Assembly (NCBI GenBank): GCA_947496695.1
Contig: CANMEI010000009.1
Location: 62,001-126,000, forward strand
Reading direction: 5' to 3'
DNA from: an uncultured Cellulophaga sp.
Lineage (GTDB): Bacteria; Bacteroidota; Bacteroidia; Flavobacteriales; Flavobacteriaceae
DNA: 64,000 nt
The position numbers and the translations under genes are program-made. Under the pieces are notes generated by a model, which did not search any database, was not told the DNA's origin, and saw nothing but the letters and a program-made list of their open reading frames with translations. This document shows positions 9,182 to 17,551 of the stretch, one piece after another; position 1 is the first letter of the stretch, and every line of letters begins with the position of its first letter.

Positions 9182-10198
9182 TTATTTATTAAAATAATTT
9201 TCAACTTTACTAATATGTTTGGCTTTATCCTCATTACTTAACCAACTAGCTTCAAAAGCATTAATTGCTAATTGCTTTATTTGATCTTTATTTAAGTTTA
9301 AAGCTTTAGCAGTTTCATAAAAATTTTCATTCATATAACCACCGAAATAAGCAGGATCATCAGAATGAATAGTTGCTAAAATTCCTTTTTCAAGCATTTT
9401 GGCTACTGGGTGATCTTCCATTTTTGAAATCACTTTAAGCTCTAAATTACTAAGCGGACAAAGTGTTAAAGCTATATTATCTTTTATGAGTTTTTGCACT
9501 AGTTTTTCATCATCTAAACAGCGGTTACCATGATCAATTCTATCAACATTTAAAATGTCAAGAGCTTCCCATATATATTCAGAAGGACCTTCTTCACCAG
9601 CATGAGCAACTAGTTTATAACCATGATCGGCACTTGCTTTAAATACTTTTTCAAATTTGCTTGGCGGATTTCCTTTTTCAGAAGAATCTAAACCTACACC
9701 ATCAATCCAACTTTTAAATGGTATTGAAGCTTCAAGTGTTTTAAAAGCTTCTTCTTCACTTAAATGACGTAAATAGGACATAATTAGCTTATAGCTAATG
9801 TTTAATTCTTTGTTAGCTTTTTCAAGAGCTTTATATATTCCAGTTATAACAACATCAAAAGCAATACCTCTGTCCGTATGTGTTTGTGGGTCAAAAAATA
9901 CTTCAACATGTACTACATTTTGACTGTGTACTTTAGTTAAATACGCCCATGTTAAATCAAAAAAATCTTGCTCTGTAATTAAAACATTAGCTCCTGCATA
10001 ATAAATATCTAAAAACTCTTGCAGGTTATTGAATTTATAAGCGTTTTTTAATTCTGCTACAGATTTATACGGAATTTCCTTATTGTTTCGTTTTGCTATC
10101 TCAAACATAAGTTCAGGCTCAAAACTTCCTTCAATATGTAAGTGTAGTTCAGCCTTAGGGATACCTTCTATTAATTTTTTTAGTTCAGATGAATTCAT
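9182..10198 (-). CDS. add: Adenosine deaminase
   Basis: A 338-residue amidohydrolase-fold enzyme. The metal and catalytic motifs are all visible: KAELHLHIEGSF (HxH zinc ligands, about 16-26), VAHAGEEGPSEYIWEALD with the third zinc histidine and the catalytic glutamate, IDHGNRC, and IATIHSDDPAYFGG with the aspartate pair. It hydrolyses adenosine and deoxyadenosine to inosine forms in purine salvage. The length matches bacterial Add. It appears monocistronic, with a 318-base upstream gap. Confidence 0.93.
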   Translation of the reverse strand: MNSSELKKLIEGIPKAELHLHIEGSFEPELMFEIAKRNNKEIPYKSVAELKNAYKFNNLQEFLDIYYAGANVLITEQDFFDLTWAYLTKVHSQNVVHVEVFFDPQTHTDRGIAFDVVITGIYKALEKANKELNISYKLIMSYLRHLSEEEAFKTLEASIPFKSWIDGVGLDSSEKGNPPSKFEKVFKASADHGYKLVAHAGEEGPSEYIWEALDILNVDRIDHGNRCLDDEKLVQKLIKDNIALTLCPLSNLELKVISKMEDHPVAKMLEKGILATIHSDDPAYFGGYMNENFYETAKALNLNKDQIKQLAINAFEASWLSNEDKAKHISKVENYFNK

Positions 10199-10516
10199 AT
10201 ATAATAATTACTGTTTTTATAAATTTTATTTGTTGTCAAAACTAAAACTTGACATCTTTTATAAATATAAAAAAAAGTTATAGTTATAAACTAAGGTTTA
10301 CACTACTTAATTATAGATTTATAAATTTGAAACATTGTTTATGTGCTTAAATTATACGTAATGAGTTTATTATTACAAGCTAAAAAAATTAAAGAGAGAT
10401 TTAAAAGTATTTGATTTTTAATATTCTATTTTCTAGAATCAATTTCTAAAAAAAAATAAAAGCGACTTGAGATTTGTCAAGTCGCTTTTATTAAAATGGT
10501 TTTTTTTAGAATATGA
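10199..10516. other. Intergenic gap with one minus-strand terminator
   Basis: A 318-base AT-rich stretch between the divergent ends of add (start) and the DJ-1-like gene (stop). It contains the terminator at 10458-10489 and presumably the add promoter. A 17-codon ORF at 10361-10414 on the plus strand follows a TAAATTTG string but has no family resemblance, so it is not called as a gene. Confidence 0.6.
10458..10489 (-). terminator. Rho-independent terminator of the DJ-1/PfpI-like gene
   Basis: A perfect 13-bp inverted repeat (AAAAGCGACTTGA and its complement) with a 6-base loop. Read on the minus strand it ends in CGCTTTTATTTTTTTT, a proper U-tract, and it lies 28 bases past the stop of the gene at 10517-11197. 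Confidence 0.88.
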
Positions 10517-11197
10517 TTATCTGATCTCTTCTAATAAAAGTGATGCAACTAATTCAGATGATGCTGGGTTTTGTCCTGTTATTAATAAACCATCTTGTAC
10601 TGCATATGGAGACCAATCTGCTTTTTTAGAATAAATACCACCATTCTTTTTAAGCATATCTTCTACTAAAAATGGGACTATAGCTGTAAGTTGAACAGCT
10701 TCTTCTTCACCGTTAGTAAAGCCTGTTACTTTTTTACCGCTAACTAAAGGTTTTCCTTTAGTGTTTTTTGTATGTTTAAAAATCGCTGGAGCATGGCAAA
10801 CTGATGCAACAGGTTTATTATGATTGTAAAAACTTTCAATTAATGCAATTGAGTTTTTATCTTCAGCTAAATCCCACAAAGGACCATGTCCACCAGGGAA
10901 AAATACAGCATCAAAACCTTCTTGATTTACTGTTTCTAATTTTAATGTTTTTGATAAGATTTCTTGGGTTTCTTTATCATCATTAAACCTTACAGTAGCA
11001 GGGGTTTGAAAATCAGGCTCATTACTTTTTGGGTCAATTGGTGGTTGACCACCTTTTGGTGATGCTATAGTAATTTCAACGCCTTTTTCTTTTAATAAAT
11101 AATATGGTGCTGCAAATTCTTCAATCCAAAAACCTGTTTTGTGTCCTGTATCTCCTAAATCTTCATGGCTTGTTAATACGAATAGTACTTTTTTCAT
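10517..11197 (-). CDS. DJ-1/PfpI superfamily protein (type 1 glutamine amidotransferase-like, Hsp31-like)
   Basis: 226 residues. KPVASVCHAPAIFKHTK carries the nucleophile cysteine at an elbow followed by histidine, as in Hsp31/YhbO-type DJ-1 proteins. FDAVFFPGGHGPLWDLAED supplies the conserved oxyanion region, and the start KKVLFVLTSHEDLGDTGHKTGFWIEE is typical of the Hsp31 subgroup. Members act as glyoxalase III or protein/nucleotide deglycases and chaperones. Upstream on the same strand is a Crp/Fnr regulator (11304-11888), which may control it. Confidence 0.88.
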   Translation of the reverse strand: MKKVLFVLTSHEDLGDTGHKTGFWIEEFAAPYYLLKEKGVEITIASPKGGQPPIDPKSNEPDFQTPATVRFNDDKETQEILSKTLKLETVNQEGFDAVFFPGGHGPLWDLAEDKNSIALIESFYNHNKPVASVCHAPAIFKHTKNTKGKPLVSGKKVTGFTNGEEEAVQLTAIVPFLVEDMLKKNGGIYSKKADWSPYAVQDGLLITGQNPASSELVASLLLEEIR

Positions 11198-11303
11198 AAT
11201 TATAATTTTTAAGTTCTACTTATGTTTATATAATGTTTTTCTTCTATAATACTCTCAAAAGTATAATGAATAGAAATCTTAAAAATTGATGTATGGTAAT
11301 AAA

Positions 11304-11888
11304 TTATTTTTTCACATTTTCTTTTCGTATTCTACTTAAGCTTTCCGTGGTAATTCCTAAATAAGAAGCTACATGATAGTTTTTTACGTTTTTATCAATA
11401 TCAGGATAAGTATTTATAAAAGAAATATATCTTTCTGTAGCAGTTTGCGACAAGTTTGCTAAAATTCGTTTTTGAAAACTAGCAAATGCCTTTTCCATTT
11501 TTTTTCTAAAAAAAGTTTCTAATTGTGGTATCTCAGAATATAAATATTCCATGTTTACTTTTGAAACTTTGTATAATGTGGCATCTTGAATAACTTCAAT
11601 ATACATTATTGATTTTGTAGATGAAAAAAAAGCAGTATAGTCACTTATCCACCAGTCATTAATAGCAAATTGTAATGTATGCTCTTTTCCTGTTTTATCA
11701 ATAAAATAGGTTCTTAAACAACCATTATACACGTAATATTGGTTGGTGACTGTTTCATTAGCTCTTAACAACGTATCACCCTTTTTTAAGTTGATTTTCA
11801 CAAGCTTATTTTCAATTAGTTTACTTTCTTCTATTGTAAAAAAAACATTTTTAAAAATTTCAGATACTATTAAATGCTCAATGTTCAT
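11304..11888 (-). CDS. Crp/Fnr family transcriptional regulator
   Basis: 194 residues. A cyclic-nucleotide-binding-like beta-barrel occupies about residues 25-115 (LKKGDTLLRANETVTNQYYVYNGCLRTYF), followed by a dimer helix and a C-terminal helix-turn-helix (NYHVASYLGITTESLSRIRKENV). There is no cysteine cluster for an Fnr iron-sulfur centre, and the usual cAMP-binding arginine/glutamate residues are not obvious. This is the common flavobacterial type with an unknown ligand. It lies 106 bases upstream of the DJ-1-like gene, its probable target. Two further members lie at 16250 and 29346. Confidence 0.88.
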   Translation of the reverse strand: MNIEHLIVSEIFKNVFFTIEESKLIENKLVKINLKKGDTLLRANETVTNQYYVYNGCLRTYFIDKTGKEHTLQFAINDWWISDYTAFFSSTKSIMYIEVIQDATLYKVSKVNMEYLYSEIPQLETFFRKKMEKAFASFQKRILANLSQTATERYISFINTYPDIDKNVKNYHVASYLGITTESLSRIRKENVKK

Positions 11889-12028
11889 TTATATTCTTTA
11901 ATTTTTCTTTTGAAGTTTCAATCAAAAATAACTTAAATATTATTGAAAAGTTAACTCTAAATTATAAGGCATGTGTAACAATTTTAAGACTTTAACGTCT
12001 AACTGTGAATTTAAAAAAACTATTTACT

Positions 12029-12121
12029 ATGCGTAATTTTCTAAAATTTTTAAAACAAAAATATATTCAATTTTATAAGTGTGAGTTAAAAAGCTTCAAT
12101 AAAATATTTGGTATTAAATAA
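12029..12121 (+). CDS. Possible 30-residue lysine-rich small protein
   Basis: An ATG ORF in the gap between two minus-strand regulators, opening MRNFLKFLKQKYIQFYK and ending NKIFGIK. It is basic and could form an amphipathic helix. There is no convincing ribosome-binding site and no family match in memory, so it may be chance. It is listed because the gap is otherwise empty. Confidence 0.25.
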   Translation: MRNFLKFLKQKYIQFYKCELKSFNKIFGIK

Positions 12122-12158
12122 TTTCTAGTTGCTTTTTATTTATGATTAGATTTATGAA

Positions 12159-13064
12159 TTAATTGAATGATTGTCTGAAAAATTTAGGTGAAATTTGAGT
12201 TTTATTTTTAAATAATTTACTAAAAGAAGTAGGATGTTCAAAACCCAATTCATAGGCTATTTCACTTACACTCAACGTTGTCGTAGATAATTTTTCTTTT
12301 GCTTTCTCAATTAGTTTATTCTGAATATGTTGTTGTGTGGTCTGCCCCGTAATTATTTTTAATGTATTACTTAAATAATTAGGAGAAAGATTTAATTGAT
12401 CTGCAATTTCAGTAACAGTTGGTGCTCCATTAAAAAGTATTTTGTCGTGATTAAAATACGTATTTAAAATATTTTCTAATTTAATAAGTATTTCGTTGTT
12501 AGTGATTTTTCTAGTAATAAATTGTCGTTCATAATAGCGTTCTGAATAATTTAATAATAATTCAATTTGAGAAATTATGATATTTTCACTGAATTTATCA
12601 ATATTAGATTGGTATTCTTTCTGAATGTTTTTTAAAAGTTCATCTATAATAGTTTCTTCTTTTTTTGATAAAAAAAGGGCTTCATTAACCGAGTAGTCAA
12701 AAAAGTCATATTTTTTAATAGACTTTGCTAATGTAGTATTCCATAAAAAATCTGGGTGGATGAGCAGTAGCCACCCAGATGCATTCACTTTTATATGTGG
12801 GTTTATTTCAATTGTAAGAATTTGTTGAGGTGAAACAAAGGATAATAAACCTTCGTTAAAATCGTATTTCTGTTGTCCATAATTAAATTTCTCATTCACA
12901 TTTCGTTTTAACCCGATTGAATAAAAATTTTGCACCCATTTTATATTATCAATGTTTGTACGGTAATTTACCATACTGTAATCAATTAAGCTTATTAATG
13001 GATGTTCGGGTTCTGGTAAATTACTATAATCATGAAATTCACTTATTGTTTTAAACCGATGCAT
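12159..13064 (-). CDS. AraC family transcriptional regulator
   Basis: 301 residues with a variable N-terminal sensor half and a C-terminal double helix-turn-helix. The second helix pair reads STTTLSVSEIAYELGFEHPTSFSKLFKNKTQISPKFFRQ, and the first contains TVTEIADQLNLSPNYLSNTLKIITGQT. This is the standard AraC signature with the aromatic-rich FSKLFK motif. It lies 92 bases downstream of the SDR gene at 13157-14002 on the same strand, the usual arrangement for a regulator of an adjacent SDR oxidoreductase. Confidence 0.9.
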   Translation of the reverse strand: MHRFKTISEFHDYSNLPEPEHPLISLIDYSMVNYRTNIDNIKWVQNFYSIGLKRNVNEKFNYGQQKYDFNEGLLSFVSPQQILTIEINPHIKVNASGWLLLIHPDFLWNTTLAKSIKKYDFFDYSVNEALFLSKKEETIIDELLKNIQKEYQSNIDKFSENIIISQIELLLNYSERYYERQFITRKITNNEILIKLENILNTYFNHDKILFNGAPTVTEIADQLNLSPNYLSNTLKIITGQTTQQHIQNKLIEKAKEKLSTTTLSVSEIAYELGFEHPTSFSKLFKNKTQISPKFFRQSFN

Positions 13065-13156
13065 AGTTTTTTATTCTTTAAAATTAATGATTAGTTTTCT
13101 AGTTATCCATATACCTATGAAACCTTTAATGTCTTCTAAATTTATTTGTTTATAAT

Positions 13157-14002
13157 TTAAGCGTTAAAGCCTGTAGAAGTTCCTAAAATTTGATTTTTAT
13201 TCAATGCTTTTTCAATTTTTTCAATTTTAAGATTAGCATAATGGTAAGCATCTTCACCCATAAAAAAATGTACAGGAGGGTTTTCTTGCATACTTAGAGT
13301 TATAAGAACTTTAGCCGCCTTTTCAGGGTCATTAGGTTGATTGCCATTAATTTCGTTTAAATGTGCTTGTTCCATTTTACGTGCCAATTTATAGTCATCA
13401 ATAGGTTGTAGGGGAGTTTTTATAGAACCTTCTGCTAAAAAATTTGTTCTAAAATAGCCGGGATAGACTAATGTAGTGTGTATTCCAAATGATTTCATTT
13501 CTTCTGCTAAAGCTTCCGTAAAACCTGCAACAGCAAATTTGGTAGCACAATAAATGCCAAATCCAGCAAAATTGCCAGTGTAACCACCTATTGATGAAAT
13601 ATTGAAAATATGCCCTGATTTTTGTTTTCGTAAATACTTGGTCACATTTCTAATTACATTTATAGCACCAAAAACATTTACATTAAAGTTGTTTTTAACT
13701 TCTTCATTAGTCAATTCTTCCATAGTTCCTATTTGACTATACCCTGCATTATTTACAATAACATCTATTTTGCCAAAATGTGTTATCGTTTTTTTAATAA
13801 CTGTATTAACATTATTGTTATCAGTTAAATCCATGTCAATAGGTAGAAATTTTTCATCTATTTTACCTATTTCATTAATTAAAGATTGACTGTTTCTTGA
13901 GGTTGCGGCAACACAAAAACCATCTTGAAGTAATTTTTTAATTAAAACTAATCCTAAGCCTTTTGAAGCTCCAGTAACAAACCATACTTTTTTTGTACAC
14001 AT
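13157..14002 (-). CDS. Short-chain dehydrogenase/reductase
   Basis: 281 residues. The classical SDR coenzyme site is TGASKGLGLVLIKKL (residues about 10-24), with NNAGYSQ, the catalytic serine in FNISSIGGYTG and the YxxxK motif YCATKFAVAG. The arginine/serine after the first beta strand (TSRNSQ) favours NADPH. It is likely an aldehyde/ketone or quinone-type reductase of the group paired with AraC regulators; the substrate is unknown. Confidence 0.88.
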   Translation of the reverse strand: MCTKKVWFVTGASKGLGLVLIKKLLQDGFCVAATSRNSQSLINEIGKIDEKFLPIDMDLTDNNNVNTVIKKTITHFGKIDVIVNNAGYSQIGTMEELTNEEVKNNFNVNVFGAINVIRNVTKYLRKQKSGHIFNISSIGGYTGNFAGFGIYCATKFAVAGFTEALAEEMKSFGIHTTLVYPGYFRTNFLAEGSIKTPLQPIDDYKLARKMEQAHLNEINGNQPNDPEKAAKVLITLSMQENPPVHFFMGEDAYHYANLKIEKIEKALNKNQILGTSTGFNA

Positions 14003-14356
14003 ATCTATTAAGATTATAAATTATGATACAAAATTGGTCTACTAAAAAGTATTTTACATTTCCAAATCTCATAAAGAGGTGGTTAAATCTATTTATAAAT
14101 TCAATATCTGTTTTAGGGTCTCTAATTTTTTAAATGCTTTTCGTATCATACTATTTTAAGCATTAATTATTTCATTATGAAGTTTACCAAACATTGTGTA
14201 GCAACCCGAATAGACTGAAGAGTTTTATTTATTGTTTAAAATTTTTCATAAGAAGAAGTTATTAATAAAATAGAAATGATAAAAAAGGTTCCATTATTAT
14301 TAGGTATAATGTTATTGCACAACAGTTTTATTCTTTTAATTAAATGAATTACCTAC
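14003..14356. other. Intergenic gap, no convincing gene
   Basis: 354 bases of AT-rich sequence between the SDR start and the cbpM stop. A 23-codon plus-strand ORF at 14276-14347 begins MIKKVPLLLGIMLLHNSF, looks like a truncated signal peptide, and may be a remnant of a secreted protein gene. No hairpin terminator or RNA gene was seen. The SDR promoter must lie near the right end of 14003-14100. Confidence 0.45.
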
Positions 14357-14650
14357 CTAGTCTTCATATAACCGCAGTCTGTTTTTTACAGTAGTTAATT
14401 CAATTTGTAAATTATTTATTTTATCTAATAAGTTTAAAACAGTATCAACACCTTCCATATTAATATTAAGATCTTTTTGCATTCGGACTACTTTTTCAAC
14501 CGTACTTATTTTATCTTCATGAATAAAGTATGAGTTTTTAATAGTTAGTATTTCAATAATACCAAAATCATGTAATTCAGAGAATAATGCCATTTCTACT
14601 TTGTAGTGTTCACACAATTGGTCAATCAGGATTAATTTTTCTTCGTTCAT
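14357..14650 (-). CDS. cbpM: Chaperone modulator CbpM family
   Basis: 97 residues. It has the CbpM/MerR-like modulator layout: [29 protein letters not shown], then a short helical middle and [32 protein letters not shown], ending in a coiled-coil-like segment. CbpM binds the J-domain of CbpA and lowers its activity. The start overlaps the cbpA stop by 4 bases, so the two are translationally coupled, which supports the assignment. Confidence 0.88.
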   Translation of the reverse strand: MNEEKLILIDQLCEHYKVEMALFSELHDFGIIEILTIKNSYFIHEDKISTVEKVVRMQKDLNINMEGVDTVLNLLDKINNLQIELTTVKNRLRLYED

Positions 14651-15537
14651 TTTGATCTCAATTTAGCTAGCTCATTAAACAATTCTTTTTCCTTTTCGCT
14701 TAGTTTTGTAGGTAACGCTATATTGTAAGTAATATACAAGTCTCCGAATTCACCTTCTTTTTTATAAACAGGGAATCCTTTGCCTTTTAATTTTACTTTT
14801 GTCCCGCTTTGAGTTTCTGGCTTTACTTGCATTTTTACCTTACTATCAAAAGTATCAATAGTAATTTCGCCACCCAAAAGCGCTTTAAACAAATCTAAAG
14901 TTACGGTGGTATATAAGTTGTTTACGTCACGTTTAAATTTTGTGTGATTGGTAATTGAAAATTCAATAATTAAATCCCCTTTTGGACCACCATTAGAGCC
15001 TTCACCACCATATCCCTTTATTTTAATTATTTGTCCGTTACTTACGCCAGCGGGGATTGTCAAACGTATGTTTTTTCCATTGACAGTTAGTGTACGTTTA
15101 TGTGTTTTGTAAACATCACTTAAGTTAAGTTGTAATTCAGCATTAAAATCTTGTCCTTTAAACTTAACATTTCTTCCTCTATGGCCTCCACCACCAAACA
15201 TAGATTCAAAAAAGTCAGAATATTCATTTTCTGAAAAATCACTTGAAGATTGATTTCCGTAACCGCCAGATGATTGTTGTCTCTGCTGTTGTGCTTTGTC
15301 TAATTCATCAGCATGTTTCCAGTCTTTCCCGTATTTATCATATTTTTTTCGATTTTCTGTATTACTCAGAACCTCATTAGCTTCATTAATTTCTTTAAAT
15401 TTTGTCTCTGCTTCCTTATCATCAGGGTTTAAATCAGGATGGTATTTACGAGCTAATTTTCTGTAAGCTTTTTTTATATCATCTTGAGATGATTTTCTTT
15501 CAATCCCCAATATTTTATAATAGTCTATAAATGCCAT
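14647..15537 (-). CDS. cbpA: CbpA-type DnaJ co-chaperone
   Basis: 296 residues. The N-terminal J-domain (about 3-68) has the HPD motif in [17 protein letters not shown] Gln/Ser/Gly-rich linker follows, then two C-terminal substrate-binding beta domains ([19 protein letters not shown] ... [19 protein letters not shown]). There is no CxxCxGxG zinc domain, which makes it a CbpA-type class II J-protein rather than DnaJ. It stimulates DnaK. Downstream cbpM encodes its modulator. Confidence 0.93.
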   Translation of the reverse strand: MAFIDYYKILGIERKSSQDDIKKAYRKLARKYHPDLNPDDKEAETKFKEINEANEVLSNTENRKKYDKYGKDWKHADELDKAQQQRQQSSGGYGNQSSSDFSENEYSDFFESMFGGGGHRGRNVKFKGQDFNAELQLNLSDVYKTHKRTLTVNGKNIRLTIPAGVSNGQIIKIKGYGGEGSNGGPKGDLIIEFSITNHTKFKRDVNNLYTTVTLDLFKALLGGEITIDTFDSKVKMQVKPETQSGTKVKLKGKGFPVYKKEGEFGDLYITYNIALPTKLSEKEKELFNELAKLRSK

Positions 15538-15697
15538 TTTAGATTGTATTGTTTTAATGTAATAATTGAACGTAGCCCTAAATAGGGGATAAGTCTTGTA
15601 GCTGATTTAGTTGTGGTTACCAGCTTTAAAGAGACAGATAATTTGCCGTAAACCTAAAATTAAATACTTATCAAATTTAAACGTCTTAATTTTAAGA

Positions 15698-15747
15698 TCT
15701 ATTAAATTTAGGTATAAATAAGAAAGAATGAAAGGGAGTTAAGGTTA
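15698..15747 (+). mobile_element. Relic of an IS110 left end (copy D)
   Basis: About 50 bases (TCTATTAAATTTAGGTATAA at the start, AGTTAAGGTTA at the end) match the left end of the IS110 copy at 30069-30120 with roughly 90 percent identity by eye. The match stops 3 bases before the stop codon of the SRPBCC gene. Nothing of the transposase remains. It shows the element was once present, or was copied, here. Confidence 0.6.
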
Positions 15748-15749
15748 TT

Positions 15750-16190
15750 TTACCCGTTAATGTTTTGAATAATATTTTCGGCACGTAACTTCAATTCTAT
15801 ATTCATTTGTTCAAAGTTATTCTTTGTGTTTTTATCTAAACTTTTTGAAAATAAGTTCACTAAAATTCCACTAAAATTTTCACTTTGCTCAAAATTGGTG
15901 GTGCCATTTCCATTGTCCGTTAAAATAAATTTATGTTCACCATCAAATAGTCCTTTAAACCAGAGGTGGCCTAACCATTTAAATTCGGTATTTTCAACCA
16001 GTGTTAAAATTATAGGGTTAAAAACCATTTTTTCAAATTTTACTTGAATTTGGTTTCCAACTTTTACGTCTCCTGAAATAGACTTTATAAAAGAATTCCA
16101 TTCAGAATACTTCTCAAAGTCAGTAAGTATTTTCCAAACCTTTTCTTTACTTGCGTTTATAGTTATTGATGTTTTTATTTGCTTTACCAT
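15750..16190 (-). CDS. SRPBCC domain-containing protein
   Basis: 146 residues with the START/Bet v1-like pattern: ITINASKEKVWKILTDFEKYSEWNSFIKSISGDVKVGNQIQVKFE at the start and a long C-terminal helix (FSKSLDKNTKNNFEQMNIELKLRAEN). The family binds hydrophobic ligands or modifies polyketides; the role here is unknown. It is 60 bases downstream of the Crp/Fnr gene at 16250-16819 on the same strand and may be its target. Confidence 0.85.
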   Translation of the reverse strand: MVKQIKTSITINASKEKVWKILTDFEKYSEWNSFIKSISGDVKVGNQIQVKFEKMVFNPIILTLVENTEFKWLGHLWFKGLFDGEHKFILTDNGNGTTNFEQSENFSGILVNLFSKSLDKNTKNNFEQMNIELKLRAENIIQNING

Positions 16191-16249
16191 ATACTTATAA
16201 TTTATGGGGCAAAATTCGATCTAAATTGAGTTTTTGCTCTTGACAAAAA

Positions 16250-16819
16250 TCAAGAATTCTTTTTATTTCTTATGCGACTGAATGTTTCAGGCGACATCCC
16301 TAGCATTGATGCGAGATACTGTAACGGAACTTGATTAAAAAGCTCTTTGTTGCTTTCAAAAAGTTTATTATAACGTTCTTCCGCATTGAGCGATAAGTGA
16401 CTGAAAACTCTATCTTCTAATTGTATAAAACAACCTGCAATAAATTGTTTTTCCATTTCAGCCCAATTTGGAACTATACTATTTAAAAGTGCATAATTCT
16501 CTTTCTCAATAGTATAAAGTTTACAATCTGTTAAAGCTTCAATATTCCATCTTGCTCTTTGTTTAAAACTAAAACTGTATAAGTCAGTTATAAAATAACC
16601 TTTGGTAGAAATCCATTGTGTAACTTCCTTGTTATTAGCATTTGCAAAAACTCGTATAAAACCACTCCTAACAAAACTCAATTTTTCGCAATACTGACCA
16701 GATTTTGTAAAATAGTCTCCTTTTTTAAGTTCAGACTCTTTAAATAAAGAGGTTATTTTATCTATGTTTTGGTTTGTAATTCCGAAGTATGAAGTTATAT
16801 AGTTTTGTAATTCTGTCAA
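16250..16819 (-). CDS. Crp/Fnr family transcriptional regulator
   Basis: 189 residues. The cyclic-nucleotide-binding fold spans about 20-110 (ESELKKGDYFTKSGQYCEKLSFVRSGFIRVFA), and the C-terminal helix-turn-helix is VPLQYLASMLGMSPETFSRIRN. The ligand is unknown. It belongs to the same flavobacterial subgroup as the regulators at 11304 and 29346 but is not closely identical to either. Confidence 0.88.
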   Translation of the reverse strand: MTELQNYITSYFGITNQNIDKITSLFKESELKKGDYFTKSGQYCEKLSFVRSGFIRVFANANNKEVTQWISTKGYFITDLYSFSFKQRARWNIEALTDCKLYTIEKENYALLNSIVPNWAEMEKQFIAGCFIQLEDRVFSHLSLNAEERYNKLFESNKELFNQVPLQYLASMLGMSPETFSRIRNKKNS

Positions 16820-17255
16820 TTTTATATTTTTTAGGTAGGTGCTGTAATTTAACTTTACTTGGTTTATTAAAACTAAATGCTCATTGCAGTAAACTGCTTT
16901 GTGATTAAAGCAAGTGTATAATTCGTTTTACATTTGGTAAGTATTTTATTTATAAATAGTGTTACCTACTGGAATTATCTACGAGTTCATTAAACTGCTC
17001 TTCCGAAATACTATTGTAACGCAAAAATTAGTTGAGTAAGATTCTGTTAGTACTGTATTTTCTTTTAGTTAATATATTCTGGATTATTCTTTTCCTCATA
17101 TTTATAAACTTGAACATTTTTTTAGTGCCGATTGGATAATAATATTTTTTTTAAGTTTCTTGACCAGAGTAACTAGAAGAAATAAATATAAGATTTAAAA
17201 TAACTATTCTTTTAATCACTATTAGATTTTATCTTATAGTTAACGCTTGGTGTAA
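16820..17255. other. Intergenic region with possible gene remnant
   Basis: About 436 bases between the Crp/Fnr start and the IS110 left-end fragment. On the minus strand, around 16968-17025, a short frame reads LRYNSISEEQFNELVDNSSR and then a stop, with a stop upstream as well. It looks like the C-terminal end of a lost gene but could be chance. No other structure was recognised. Confidence 0.4.
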
Positions 17256-17465
17256 CTTAAGTTTGATTTCTATAAATTTAGATAAAAATCAGAAAGAATA
17301 AAAGAGAGAATTAAGGTTACTATATACGGTGAAGCTGAAGACTTCGACAACACTGATAATCCTCTCTCTTTACTACTCTAAATCACGTTCAGTTCTGTGA
17401 GACCTAGATCTCGTTTTCAAGTTGTTGTGAGCAGAAGTAGCTTATTCTTTCGTAAATTATTTCTT
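17256..17465 (+). ncRNA. Candidate IS110 bridge RNA region (copy C)
   Basis: The non-coding leader of copy C. It keeps the AGAGAGAATTA/TAATCCTCTCT stem, TATATACGG at 17321-17329, ACAACACTGATA at 17347-17358 and CAGTTCT at 17390-17396. Most differences from copy B are single bases, but the block after ACAACAC changes from CCG to TGA, inside the presumed target-binding loop. The transposase is missing, so any RNA would be orphaned. Confidence 0.5.
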
Positions 17466-17488
17466 ATGAATAAATATACTGAAACTTC
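17256..17488 (+). mobile_element. IS110-family left-end fragment (copy C)
   Basis: Begins CTTAAGTTTGATTTCTAT and aligns with 30056-30288, the complete left end of copy B, at well over 90 percent identity by eye. It contains the whole non-coding leader and the first seven codons of the transposase (MNKYTET, from 17466), then breaks off. The right end is lost, replaced by the 3' end of the alpha/beta hydrolase gene (stop at 17552). The left flank (GCTTGGTGTAA) differs from that of copy B. Confidence 0.85.
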
Positions 17489-17551
17489 TAGAAGTCTTCT
17501 AGTTAATTATTTTAATTCAGGTGATTTTAAAAATTATTTTAGCACTAAATA

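Noticed and set aside
10361..10414. 17-codon ORF MSLLLQAKKIKERFKSI
   Set aside because: Too short, with no family resemblance or clear ribosome-binding site, although a promoter-like TAAATTTG lies upstream.
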